Assembly (NCBI GenBank): GCA_019459145.1
Contig: JAIBEK010000048.1
Span: 1-59,529, forward strand
Reading direction: 5' to 3'
From: Arenimonas sp.
GTDB taxonomy: Bacteria > Pseudomonadota > Alphaproteobacteria > Rhizobiales > Rhizobiaceae
Length of the DNA: 59,529 bases
A program made the position numbers and the translations under genes. Positions within the stretch are counted from its first letter, which is position 1. The number at the start of each line of letters is the position of its first letter. The notes below the pieces were generated by a model, which was not told where the DNA came from, did not search any database, and worked only from the letters and a program-made list of their open reading frames with translations. Of this stretch, positions 8,661-17,537 are shown one piece after another.

Positions 8661-11123
8661 TCAGCCGAGTTGCTGGCAGCTCTGGAGATCGTAAGTGCGA
8701 AACTGCGGGACCCGGCCATCGACCAGGGGCGCGGTCGGGGTGAAGGTGACGCCGCGGCTGATGCCGGCATGTAGGTCGAAGGCGTTGTCGGACCAGCGGC
8801 CGGGGCAATCCGCCTCGAGCATGACGAAGAGCGCAAGGCCGGTGGCGCTGACAGTCACCTCGAACCGGCCGTCGGCGAGCGGGGCGACCCGTGTCTCCAT
8901 GCCGGACGGCTGGAGTTCCAGGGCCTTGTAGGGCTGCAGCGCCAGATGCCCCTCGCCGCTCATGCCATTGGAGGCGATGAAGCTCCAGGCGAGCAGCGCA
9001 TCGACCGGGATGTCCGTCTCATCGAGTGTCAGGAGCTCGACGGCGCGGTCGGGCGGGCATGTGCCGGTGTCGGTGCGCACGGGCAGGCGTTCGCCATCGA
9101 GGGTGACGGCAAAGAGGTTCATGTCGATGGTCAGCTCCTCCAGAGTATCGTTGACCATGGAGAATGCGATGCTGGTCCCATCGTCGCTCGGGATGGCGAC
9201 GACATTGACCGGCTGGAAGAAGCGCCGCGCCATGTAGTGCAGTGCCTTCCAGCTGCCGCCATAGTCGAGGCTCGACCAGGAGGCGACCGGCCAGGTGTCG
9301 TTGAGCTGCCAGTAGAGCGTGCCCATGCAATGGGGCTTGAGCGAGCGCCAAGTGTCCACGGCCGTCGCGATCGCCAGACCCTGCTGGATCTGGGACAGGT
9401 AGACGAAGTTGGCAAAATCCTTGGGGAAGCGGAAATAGCGGAACATGGTCCCGGCGATCCGCTCGTTGCCGCCGGCATTCTTCTGGTGCAGCTCGATCAC
9501 CGGCGAGGCGATGTTCATGTCGCCCTTGTCGGCGAAGGTCTCGATCACCGGCATCGAGGTGTAGGACTGGAAACCGAATTCCGAGCAGAAGCGCGGTTTG
9601 ACGGTTCGGTAATTAGCGAAACTCCTATTTTCATGCCAGACCGACCAGTAGTGCATGTCGCCGGAGCCGTCGGCGTGCCAGGCGTCGCCATAGTCGAGAT
9701 AACCGGAGGCCGGGCTGGACGGCCACCAGATCGCCTGCGGATAGGCCTTCCTCACCCCCTGCTCGATCACCCGGTTGAGGCGATCATAGGCGACGAGGTA
9801 ACGGTCGCGGTTGTCGCGGCTCTCCTTGAACCAGGTGAGCGCGCCGACCAGTTCGTTGTCGCCGCACCAGAGCGCGATCGACGGATGGGAGGACAGGCGG
9901 CGGACCTGGTAGTCGACCTCGGCCGAGACGTTCGACAGGAAGTCGTCGGTGCAGGGATAGAGATTGCAGGCGAACATGAAGTCCTGCCAGACCATGAGGC
10001 CCAGTCGGTCGCAAAGGTCGTAGAAATAGTCCTGCTCGTAGAACCCGCCACCCCAGACGCGGATCATGTTCATGTGGGCCGCGACCGCCGACTGCAGCAG
10101 GTCCTCGGTCTTTTCAGGGCTGGTGCGGGAGAAGAGCGCATCGGCCGGGATCCAGTTGGCGCCGCGGCAGAAGATCTCGCGGCCGTTGACCCTGAAGGCG
10201 AAGCGCGAGCCGGCCTCGTCCGGATCGGTGATCAGGGCGATGGTGCGCAGGCCGATCTGGCGGGTCATCGTTTCGCCGGGCATTTCCGCGGACAGCGTGT
10301 AGAGCGCCTGCTCACCGCTGCCGGCCGGCCACCAGAGGCGCGGCCGCTCTATGTGGAAGATATGGGCGATCACGCTCTCGCCGGCGGGAATGCCGCAATC
10401 GAGACGCTCGCGCAGACCGTCGAATTCGAAATGCACCGGCACGACGCTCGGCTCAAAGGCATGGAGCCTCAGCTTGACATGCAGGTCGACGCTGCCGTCC
10501 TCGTGATGGACCTGCTCGGTCTCCAGATACTCGATCCGGGCCGGGTCGAGCTTCTTCAGCGCGATCGTGCCGTAGAGGCCGAGCGGCGCCAGAGCGATGT
10601 TCCAGTCCCAGCCGAAATGGCACTGCGGCTTGCGCAGCATGTTGCCGTTGGCGATCGGCGAATTGTTGGTTGAATAGGGAATGTAGAAGGGTTGGCGCGC
10701 CTGACGTTCGGCGCCCGCGGCGATCGACGAATGCAAGAGGATGCGGATGGAGTTCTCGCCCGGCTGGAGAGCCGCCGAGACGTCCGGCCGGTAGCGGCGG
10801 AAGCAGTTGTCGGCGGAGAGCACCGGCACGTCGTTGACGAAGACGACGGCGACCGTGTCGAGATAGTCGATGTCGAGGTAAAAGCTTCCGTCGGCATGAT
10901 CGAGGAAGAAGGAGCGTTCCAGCGTCCAGTCATGCTCCGCCACCCACTGCACCGCCTCCTCGTTGCGGCCGAAATAGGGGTCGGGAATGATGCCGGCGGC
11001 CTGAAGGGCCGAATGCACGTCGCCCGGCAGCGTCATCGCCGCGCCGTGCTGACCGTCGGCGGTGGACAGGCGCCATTCGCCGGAGAGGTCGATCATCGTG
11101 GGTGTGTCCGAGGCATTCGTCAT
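8661..11123 (-). CDS. Glycoside hydrolase family 2, beta-mannosidase-like
   Basis: 820 residues, typical of intracellular GH2 beta-mannosidases; no signal peptide. Domain order: sugar-binding jelly roll (1-190), immunoglobulin-like domain (195-300), TIM barrel (310-620), then C-terminal beta domains. The acid/base is E424 in WCGDNE and the nucleophile is E515 in FCSEFGFQS. The block RVWGGGFYEQDYFYDLCDRLGLMVWQD is the beta-mannosidase subgroup hallmark rather than beta-galactosidase or beta-glucuronidase. Predicted to release mannose from beta-mannosides brought in by the neighbouring ABC importer. A repeat pair separates it from the ATPase gene. Confidence 0.9.
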   Translation of the reverse strand: MTNASDTPTMIDLSGEWRLSTADGQHGAAMTLPGDVHSALQAAGIIPDPYFGRNEEAVQWVAEHDWTLERSFFLDHADGSFYLDIDYLDTVAVVFVNDVPVLSADNCFRRYRPDVSAALQPGENSIRILLHSSIAAGAERQARQPFYIPYSTNNSPIANGNMLRKPQCHFGWDWNIALAPLGLYGTIALKKLDPARIEYLETEQVHHEDGSVDLHVKLRLHAFEPSVVPVHFEFDGLRERLDCGIPAGESVIAHIFHIERPRLWWPAGSGEQALYTLSAEMPGETMTRQIGLRTIALITDPDEAGSRFAFRVNGREIFCRGANWIPADALFSRTSPEKTEDLLQSAVAAHMNMIRVWGGGFYEQDYFYDLCDRLGLMVWQDFMFACNLYPCTDDFLSNVSAEVDYQVRRLSSHPSIALWCGDNELVGALTWFKESRDNRDRYLVAYDRLNRVIEQGVRKAYPQAIWWPSSPASGYLDYGDAWHADGSGDMHYWSVWHENRSFANYRTVKPRFCSEFGFQSYTSMPVIETFADKGDMNIASPVIELHQKNAGGNERIAGTMFRYFRFPKDFANFVYLSQIQQGLAIATAVDTWRSLKPHCMGTLYWQLNDTWPVASWSSLDYGGSWKALHYMARRFFQPVNVVAIPSDDGTSIAFSMVNDTLEELTIDMNLFAVTLDGERLPVRTDTGTCPPDRAVELLTLDETDIPVDALLAWSFIASNGMSGEGHLALQPYKALELQPSGMETRVAPLADGRFEVTVSATGLALFVMLEADCPGRWSDNAFDLHAGISRGVTFTPTAPLVDGRVPQFRTYDLQSCQQLG

Positions 11124-11159
11124 GGGTCAATCCGGATCATTCATGTCGGAGCAAGAGCG

Positions 11160-11394
11160 CCCCCTCTGGCCTGCCGGCCATCTCCCCCACACGGGGGAAG
11201 ATCAATATGCGGTGGGCGCTGCGTTCCCAGAAACACCGGGGCTGCTTGCGATGCTTGTCCCAAGATCGTTCAACAGAGCGAGAGGCAAACGCCGGCGGCG
11301 GCCCGAGCGTTCCCGACAGGAAACGGGAGGCAAGGCGCATCCGCCCTGCCGATCTCCCCCATGAGCGGGAGATGGCCGGCAGGCCAGAGGGGGC
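11160..11394. repeat. Paired type-A palindromic repeats in the gap between ATPase and GH2 genes
   Basis: The left unit starts CCCCTCTGGCCTGCCGGCCA at 11161. The inverted right unit spans about 11351-11394 (ATCTCCCCCATGAGCGGGAG then ATGGCCGGCAGGCCAGAGG). The ~130 bases between the units show no gene. The gap (11124-11416) holds nothing else recognisable. Confidence 0.8.
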
Positions 11395-11416
11395 GACGCC
11401 GGGCTGCGTGTGTCCA

Positions 11417-12508
11417 TCAAAGTCGCTCCTCCGTGTCTGCATCGAACAGCGAGGCGACCGACATGTCGAAGCCGAGGCGAAGCCGTGTGCCGGGACGATA
11501 GCGGCGGGTGCCCGAGGTGCGCACCGACATGACGTGGCCGGCATGTTTCAGCCACAGCAGGTTGTCGGCGCCCATCGGCTCCTCGATGTCGACCACGGCC
11601 TCGTGGGGCTCGGCGCCGGCCGGCACCTCGTCGTCGATCAGAACGTGTTCCGGGCGAATGCCGAGCACCACCTTGCTGCCAGCGCTGAGAGGTCCGGCGG
11701 CCTCGTAGCCGTCGAGGAAGAAATCGACGCCGCCGGTCGTGAAGACCAGGCCGTTTGCCCGCTCGACCAGTTCACCGCGCAGGAAGTTCATCGACGGCGA
11801 GCCGATGAAGCCGGCGACGAACAGGTTCTTCGGTCGGTTGTAGATGACCATCGGGTCGTCGAGCTGCTGGATCACGCCGCTCTTCATGATGGCGATGCGG
11901 TCGGCCAGCGTCAACGCCTCGATCTGGTCGTGGGTGACGTAGATCATCGTGTTCTTCAGCGAATGATGCAGCCGCTTGATCTCGACGCGCAGTTCCGAGC
12001 GCAGCTTGGCGTCGAGGTTGGAGAGCGGTTCGTCGAACAGGAAGACGTCGACGTCGCGCACCAGCGCCCGACCGATGGCGACGCGCTGGCGCTGGCCGCC
12101 GGAGAGTTCGGCCGGCTTGCGCTTCAGAAGCGGCTCGATCTGCAGGATCTCGGCGGCGCGCGCCACCTTCTCGCGGATCTTGTCCTCCGGTACCTTGGCG
12201 ACGCGCAGGCCGAAGGACAGGTTCTTCTCCACCGTCATCTGCGGATAGAGCGCGTAGGACTGGAAGACCATGCCGATGCCGCGGTCCTTCGGCTCTTCCC
12301 AGGTGACGTTTCTGTCCTTGATGAAGATCTGCCCGTCGGTCGGCTCGAGCAGGCCGGCTATGCAGTTGAGAAGCGTCGACTTTCCGCAGCCGGACGAGCC
12401 GAGCAGGACGAGGAATTCGCCGTCGCGAATGTCGAGGTTCAGGTCTTGGAGAACGGTGACCGCTCCGAACGAGAGCGACAGATCCCTGATCGATACACTG
12501 TTGGACAT
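11417..12508 (-). CDS. Sugar ABC transporter ATPase (MalK/UgpC family)
   Basis: 363 residues. Powers uptake of a carbohydrate through the two neighbouring permeases. Walker A is GSSGCGKST (about residues 35-43), the signature is LSGGQRQRVAIGRAL, Walker B is VFLFDEPLSNLD, and the H-loop is YVTHDQIEA. A C-terminal TOBE/OB regulatory region (about 235-363) marks the MalK subgroup. ATG at 12508 is used; a GTG at 12514 is possible. Only six bases separate the start from the stop of the upstream permease, so translation is probably coupled. Confidence 0.93.
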   Translation of the reverse strand: MSNSVSIRDLSLSFGAVTVLQDLNLDIRDGEFLVLLGSSGCGKSTLLNCIAGLLEPTDGQIFIKDRNVTWEEPKDRGIGMVFQSYALYPQMTVEKNLSFGLRVAKVPEDKIREKVARAAEILQIEPLLKRKPAELSGGQRQRVAIGRALVRDVDVFLFDEPLSNLDAKLRSELRVEIKRLHHSLKNTMIYVTHDQIEALTLADRIAIMKSGVIQQLDDPMVIYNRPKNLFVAGFIGSPSMNFLRGELVERANGLVFTTGGVDFFLDGYEAAGPLSAGSKVVLGIRPEHVLIDDEVPAGAEPHEAVVDIEEPMGADNLLWLKHAGHVMSVRTSGTRRYRPGTRLRLGFDMSVASLFDADTEERL

Positions 12509-12514
12509 GAGCAC

Positions 12515-13474
12515 TTAACCCTTCACTGCGCCGGCGGCGATACCCCGGACGAAGAGCCGGCCGGATACGAAATAGACGATGAGCGGGACGAGACCGGTCA
12601 ACAGGGTCGCTGCCATGTTGACGTTGTATTCCTTCACGCCCTGCACCGAATTGACGATGTTGTTGAGCTGAACGGTCATCGGATAGTATTCCGGCCGCGT
12701 GAACACGACGCCGAACAGGAAGTCGTTCCAGATGCCGGTGATCTGCAGGATCATCGCCACGACGAAGATCGGCAGCGACATGGGCAGCATGATCCGCCCG
12801 TAGATCTGCCAGAACCCGGCCCCGTCGATGCGGGCCGCCTTGAACAACTCCTCCGGAAGCGAGACGAAGTAGTTGCGAAACAGCAGCGTCAGGATCGGCA
12901 TGCCGAAGATGGTGTGGACGATCACGAGGCCGGTCAGCGTGCCGTAGATGCCCATTTCGCGCAGCACGATGACGATCGGATAGATCATCACCTGATAGGG
13001 AATGAAGGCGCCGACGATCAGGATGGTGAAGAAGACTTCAGATCCCCTGAACTTCCAGTTGGCGAGCGCGTAGCCGTTTACCGAGGCGATGATGATCGAC
13101 ACGATGGTGGACGGAATAGTGATGCGCACCGAATTCCAGAAGCCGCGCGACAGGCCGTCGCAGTTGAGCCCGGTGCAGGCCTCGGCCCAGGCCTTGACCC
13201 AGGGCTCGAAGGTGATTTCCATCGGCGGCGAGAAGATGTTGCCGAGGCGGATCTCCGGCATGCCCTTGAGCGAGGTCACGACCATCACGTAGAGCGGCAC
13301 CAGGTAATAGAGCGCCGCGACGAACAGCGTGCCGTAGACCATGATGTTGCGCGATGAGAGCGTGCGCCGGGGCTTGCGGCCGCGCGGGCCGGCGCCGACC
13401 CGGCCTGAATTGGCCCCGTTGGTGACCGCGTCGAAGCCGGCGGCCGTCGCGTTGAGTGTTGCGGGATCAGCCAC
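12515..13474 (-). CDS. Sugar ABC transporter permease (MalG-like)
   Basis: 319 residues with six predicted membrane helices after a ~40-residue basic, proline-rich N-terminal tail. The cytoplasmic EAA loop is visible as EELFKAARIDGAGFWQIYGRIMLPMS, which contacts the ATPase. It overlaps the upstream MalF-like permease by eight bases, supporting one operon. The extra periplasmic segment EACTGLNCDGLS between helices 1 and 2 is seen in a glucoside-importer subgroup of rhizobia, but ligand specificity cannot be read. Confidence 0.92.
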   Translation of the reverse strand: MADPATLNATAAGFDAVTNGANSGRVGAGPRGRKPRRTLSSRNIMVYGTLFVAALYYLVPLYVMVVTSLKGMPEIRLGNIFSPPMEITFEPWVKAWAEACTGLNCDGLSRGFWNSVRITIPSTIVSIIIASVNGYALANWKFRGSEVFFTILIVGAFIPYQVMIYPIVIVLREMGIYGTLTGLVIVHTIFGMPILTLLFRNYFVSLPEELFKAARIDGAGFWQIYGRIMLPMSLPIFVVAMILQITGIWNDFLFGVVFTRPEYYPMTVQLNNIVNSVQGVKEYNVNMAATLLTGLVPLIVYFVSGRLFVRGIAAGAVKG

Positions 13475-14369
13475 GCTTCTTTCCTCCGAATTCCAGATAG
13501 GCCCAAGGGACGACGATGATGGCGACGGTGATCAGCATCATGGTCGAGGCGGCAAAGCCCTGGCCGAGGTTCTGCGCCTGGAACATGTAGTCGTAGACAT
13601 ATTTCGCCGGCACTTCGGAGGCGATGCCCGGCCCGCCGCTGGTCTGGGCGACGACGAGGTCGTAGACGCGGACGATGCCGCTGGCGATGATCACCAGCGT
13701 GGTGACGAAGACCGGCCGCATCATCGGAATGATGATGAACAGATAGGTCCGCCACATCGGGATACCGTCGACCCGCGACGCCTTCCAGATGTCCTCGTCG
13801 ATGCCGCGCAGGCCCGCCAGCATCAGGCACATGACCAGACCCGTCCCCTGCCAGAGGGCGGCGATCAGGATGCCGTAGATGACGATGTCGGGATTGTAGA
13901 GCGGGTCGAAGGCAAAACTCTCCCAGCCGAGCGAGCGCATAACCGACTGGACGCCGAATTCCGGATTGAGGATCCACTGCCAGACCAGGCCGGTGACGAT
14001 GAAGGACAGGGCGAAAGGATAGAGGAAGATCGTCCGGAAGGTGTTCTCGAAACGAATCTTCTGGTCCATCAGCGCGGCCAGCAGGAAACCGATCACCAGG
14101 CTGAAGATCAGCGACAGGATGCCGTAGACGGCCAGATTCTCGATCGCCATCAGCCAGCGCGGAGCCGCCCAGAGGCGCTCGTACTGGTCGAAGCCGACGA
14201 AGGAAAGCCGCGGCAGAAGCTTAGAATTGGTGAAGGAATAGACGACGGTCCAGAGTGTTCCGCCAAGGAAGATCACCACGGCAGTGAGGATCATCGGAAT
14301 GGAGGCAATCTTCGAATTGAGATTGCGCAGCAATTGGTTCGGCCGACCGGCGCGCACCTGGGTCCCCAT
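13467..14369 (-). CDS. Sugar ABC transporter permease (MalF-like)
   Basis: 300 residues with six membrane helices. The EAA loop reads DIWKASRVDGIPMWRTYLFIIIPMM. The start at 14369 (MGTQVRAG) is chosen because GGGAGGGA lies just upstream; the longer in-frame extension to 14468 is an intergenic stretch and lacks a ribosome site. Partner of the MalG-like permease, whose gene it overlaps. It lies 135 bases downstream of the binding-protein gene. Confidence 0.92.
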   Translation of the reverse strand: MGTQVRAGRPNQLLRNLNSKIASIPMILTAVVIFLGGTLWTVVYSFTNSKLLPRLSFVGFDQYERLWAAPRWLMAIENLAVYGILSLIFSLVIGFLLAALMDQKIRFENTFRTIFLYPFALSFIVTGLVWQWILNPEFGVQSVMRSLGWESFAFDPLYNPDIVIYGILIAALWQGTGLVMCLMLAGLRGIDEDIWKASRVDGIPMWRTYLFIIIPMMRPVFVTTLVIIASGIVRVYDLVVAQTSGGPGIASEVPAKYVYDYMFQAQNLGQGFAASTMMLITVAIIVVPWAYLEFGGKKRG

Positions 14370-14504
14370 GGGTCCCTCCCTTTTCTTCGCGATCCGCATT
14401 GGCATCATGACCCGGCCATCAACAACCGGGTCCCGACACCCCTCCCCGCAGCCACCGGCCCCGCCCAAGGCGGGACCGGCCTGCCGCGGCCGGGAGGAAT
14501 GGGA

Positions 14505-15740
14505 TCAATCGGCGCTGGCGATGATGTCGGTGAAGCGCTTCTGCGCGTCCTCCGGCGTCATCGACGGTGTGGCGAAGAACTCGGAGAACAGGTCTTCCAT
14601 CTGCTTCTGGCTGTCGGCGGACAGCATCTGGTCGGTGCTGATCAGGACATTGCCCTTGGCGAGAATGTCGAGACCCTTTTTCATGCAGTCATTGGCAGCC
14701 GCCAGATCGACGTCGCCGCGGATCGGCAGCGAACCCTTCTTCAGGTTGAAGGCGACCTGGGCCGTCGGATTGACCAAGGTCGAGGCCAGCACTTCCTGTG
14801 CCTTCGACTTTTCCTCGTCCTTCAGGATCGGAAAATAGAAGGCGTCGCCGCCGGTCGTGATGATCTCGTTGACCCCGAGACCCGGCAGGCAAGTGTAGTC
14901 CTTGCCGGCGACCTGACCGGCCAGCTGGAATTCGCCCTGCGCCCAGTCACCCATGATCTGGCCGCCGGCCTTGCCGGTGATGACGAGATTGGTCGCCTGG
15001 TTCCAGTCCTGCACATTGCTGCCCTTGGACATGCGGCGCGCGTCGTCGGCGGCCTTGAATACCTTGCCGATCTCGGGCCCGGCCGCCACTTCGGCGTCCT
15101 TGTCCTGGAACACCTTGAGATAGGTGTCCTTGCCGCCGATGGCGATCATCAGAACACCGAAGGCGCCATTGGCCTGCCAAGGCTGCCCGCCGACCGCGAG
15201 CGGCTGAATGCCGGCCTTCTCCAGCGCCGGGGCAGCGGCAACGAACTCGTCCCAGTTCTTCGGCACGGGCACGCCGGCCTTGTCAAAGGCGGCGTTCGAC
15301 AGCCACAGCCATTGCCAGGAATGGATGTTGACCGGCGCGCAATAGATCTTGCCGTCGATGGTGCAGGAATCGAGCAGGCTGAGCGGCCGGATGAAGTCCT
15401 TCCATTTTTCCTTCTCGGCGACATCGGTCAGGTCGCGCATGAGGCCCGATTGCGCCAGTTCCTCGGCCTGACGGCCGTGGTTGAACTGGGTGGCACCCAT
15501 CGGATCGCCGCCGGTGATGCGGCTAACCATGATGGGACGTGCCGTTCCTCCCGCTCCGGCAATCGCCCCGTCAATCCATTTGTTGCCGGTGGCATTGAAT
15601 GCCTTGGCGAATTCGGCGACGGCCGCCGCCTCGCCGCCCGACGTCCACCAGTGGGTGACCTCGAGGTCGGCAGCCTGGCTTGCGGAAAACGGTAGTATTG
15701 CGCTTGCGGCCAAAGCTGCCGCGACGCTACGAAAATTCAT
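14505..15740 (-). CDS. Carbohydrate ABC transporter substrate-binding protein (family 1)
   Basis: 411 residues with a clear signal peptide (about 1-23, ending SQAADL), so periplasmic. The start of the mature protein, LEVTHWWTSGGEAAAV, is the family-1 sugar-binding fold. It should deliver an oligosaccharide to the adjacent permeases. The binding pocket contains several tryptophans (for example HSWQWLWLS), typical of sugar stacking. First gene of the leftward operon; its upstream region faces the LacI-type regulator across a 450-base control region. Confidence 0.93.
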   Translation of the reverse strand: MNFRSVAAALAASAILPFSASQAADLEVTHWWTSGGEAAAVAEFAKAFNATGNKWIDGAIAGAGGTARPIMVSRITGGDPMGATQFNHGRQAEELAQSGLMRDLTDVAEKEKWKDFIRPLSLLDSCTIDGKIYCAPVNIHSWQWLWLSNAAFDKAGVPVPKNWDEFVAAAPALEKAGIQPLAVGGQPWQANGAFGVLMIAIGGKDTYLKVFQDKDAEVAAGPEIGKVFKAADDARRMSKGSNVQDWNQATNLVITGKAGGQIMGDWAQGEFQLAGQVAGKDYTCLPGLGVNEIITTGGDAFYFPILKDEEKSKAQEVLASTLVNPTAQVAFNLKKGSLPIRGDVDLAAANDCMKKGLDILAKGNVLISTDQMLSADSQKQMEDLFSEFFATPSMTPEDAQKRFTDIIASAD

Positions 15741-16077
15741 GAGTGTCCTCCCTCACTGAAACGTTGCCGGAAAAACCTATTACAATCGATTTAACGGCGC
15801 AACCTCCGCGATGTTAATTTTCTGTTACACCGTCGCTTTCCACCCTAGGCAGCACGCAAGCGCAGCATGAAACGCCCCAAAAACGTGTAGTGACAACCGC
15901 CGGTCAACCCTGTTTTGTCGCTGTACTTTCCATGATTTGCCGTGTTGCGACACGAATCTCCGTGCGTTGCGGTAAATCCGGGTCAGATCCAGCACGTCGT
16001 CCCATCCGTTTCTGGCTTTTCCCCCTATGCGTGCATGGAGGATGCCGCAGGTGATAAATTCCTGCTCGACAAAGCTA

Positions 16078-16091
16078 CTGTATCGTTACAG
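16078..16091. promoter_or_regulatory. Candidate LacI-family operator
   Basis: CTGTATCGTTACAG is a 14-base near-perfect palindrome (six of seven pairs) centred on CG, the usual layout for LacI/GalR operators. It lies about 100 bases upstream of the regulator's start, consistent with autoregulation or control of the divergent operon. Confidence 0.45.
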
Positions 16092-16132
16092 ATTTGAGTT
16101 ATTGTTCGTTGCGCATTGATCGTCCCGCCGCG

Positions 16133-16161
16133 TTTGCAGCCGGCGCGCGGGCAACTATAAT
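16133..16161 (+). promoter_or_regulatory. Candidate sigma-70 promoter of the LacI regulator
   Basis: TTTGCA at 16133-16138 and a perfect TATAAT at 16156-16161 are separated by 17 bases, the ideal spacing. The regulator's ATG is 29 bases downstream of the -10 box. Confidence 0.55.
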
Positions 16162-16190
16162 GGCGGCTCAAGGGAAGCGGCGGGGACAGC

Positions 16191-17225
16191 ATGAAACATG
16201 ACAAGCCGCGGGACGGATCAGGTCCCGCGAAGGAAGTCAAGGAGCGACCGACGCTCAAGACGATCGCCTTCATGACGGGTTTGGGCATCACCACCGTTTC
16301 CCGCGCGCTGAAGGATGCGCCGGACATCGGCGCCGAGACCAAGGAGCGGGTCCGCATGGTGGCGCGTCAGCTCGGCTACCAGCCGAACCGCGCGGGTGTG
16401 CGCCTGCGCACCGGAAAGACCAACGTCATCGCGCTGGTGCTCTCCATCGACGAGGAGATCATGGGCTTTTCCAGCCAGATGGTCTTCGGCATATCCGAGG
16501 TGCTGTCGGCGACGCCCTACCACATCGTCGTCACGCCGCATTCGCACAGCAAGGACCCGATGCAGCCGGTGCGCTATATCCTGGACACCGGCTCGGCCGA
16601 CGGCGTCATCATTTCGCGCATCGAGCCGGATGATGCGCGCGTCAGGCTTTTAAGCGAACAGAACATGCCGTTCGCCACCCATGGGCGCACCGATGGTTCG
16701 CTCGTCCATCCCTATCACGACTTCGACAACGAGGCCTATGCGCGCCAGGCGGTCGAACGGCTGGTGGCCCGCGGACGCGGGCGGATCGCCCTCCTGCAGC
16801 CGCCGAGCAAGCTGACCTACTACACGCATACGCGCGCCGGATTCCTCGCAGGACTTCGCGCGTTCGGGGCGCAGGAAGTGCCGCTCAACGTGACCATAGA
16901 CACCCCGCTTTCGGAGATCCGCGACGCGGTTGAGGCGTTGATGCGCTCGCCGGATGCGCCGGACGGCATCATCTGTTCGTCGGGAAGTGCGGCGATCGCC
17001 GTCAATGCCGGGATCGAGGCAGCGGGCAAACGCGTCGGGCACGATGTCGATCTGGTGTCGAAACAGTCGGCGCCCATCCTCAACTGGATCCGCCCGGAGA
17101 TCATCACCGCCTACGAAGATGTGCGCCTCGCCGGCCGGGAACTCGCCAAGGCGGTGATCGCCAGCATCGACGGCGTGGCGCCGGACATGCTGCAAAGCAT
17201 CAGTCAGCCGGTCTGGGGCGACTGA
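16191..17225 (+). CDS. LacI family transcriptional regulator
   Basis: 344 residues. The N-terminal helix-turn-helix spans about residues 20-75 ([24 protein letters not shown]), with the hinge at [13 protein letters not shown] periplasmic-binding-protein-like sensor domain follows (about 78-340). In this family a sugar or sugar derivative alters DNA binding. It is transcribed away from the ABC operon, so it most likely controls that operon and perhaps itself. The HTH is preceded by an unusually charged ~18-residue tail. It resembles the AglR-like subgroup of rhizobia; the inducer is unknown. Confidence 0.92.
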   Translation: MKHDKPRDGSGPAKEVKERPTLKTIAFMTGLGITTVSRALKDAPDIGAETKERVRMVARQLGYQPNRAGVRLRTGKTNVIALVLSIDEEIMGFSSQMVFGISEVLSATPYHIVVTPHSHSKDPMQPVRYILDTGSADGVIISRIEPDDARVRLLSEQNMPFATHGRTDGSLVHPYHDFDNEAYARQAVERLVARGRGRIALLQPPSKLTYYTHTRAGFLAGLRAFGAQEVPLNVTIDTPLSEIRDAVEALMRSPDAPDGIICSSGSAAIAVNAGIEAAGKRVGHDVDLVSKQSAPILNWIRPEIITAYEDVRLAGRELAKAVIASIDGVAPDMLQSISQPVWGD

Positions 17226-17289
17226 GAGCGCTCGCGGCAGCGGCAAGGACGCCGCGTGAAAGTCGGCACGTCGCGGGCGCAGTGTTCAC

Positions 17290-17421
17290 CTCTTCTCCCC
17301 GGCGGGGAGAAGGTGGCGCGTAGCGCCGGATGACGGGGAGCGCAGCTCATTTAAGTCTGCGCACTCGGCCCCCTCATCGCCTCACTGCGTTCGGCACTTC
17401 TCCCCGCTGGGGAGAAGAGGG
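17290..17421. repeat. Type-B palindromic repeat element
   Basis: Both ends are self-complementary cores: TTCTCCCCGGCGGGGAGAA near 17293 and CTTCTCCCCGCTGGGGAGAAG near 17399. They are arranged as inverted terminal repeats around about 90 bases. The inner half-units GCGCGTAGCGCCGGATGA and CCCCCTCATCGCC match other copies here. The 312-base gap 17226-17537 holds this element and no gene. Confidence 0.8.
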
Positions 17422-17537
17422 TCTGACAGAACCGAGCCCTCGTACTCGAACCGCCGCATGGCGAAGCATTGCCGGCATTGCGTCAGCAATCAGCGGCGGC
17501 GAGAGCCGATATTGCCTCTTTGCCGCCGTCGCCCGGT

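Larger units (their letters stand above)
15741..16190. promoter_or_regulatory. Divergent control region between sugar operon and LacI regulator
   Basis: 450 bases with no convincing gene. It is AT-richer than its surroundings and holds several CG-centred short palindromes suited to LacI-family proteins. These include AATCGATT at 15784-15791, GAAACGTTGC (one mismatch) at 15758-15767 and CTGTATCGTTACAG at 16078-16091. A probable promoter for the regulator lies at its right end. Confidence 0.55.

Noticed and set aside
11102..15695. Two long plus-strand open frames antisense to the ABC transporter genes
   Set aside because: Composition is the low-complexity, Arg/Asp/His-rich type produced by antisense reading of GC-rich genes; the minus-strand proteins are unambiguous.
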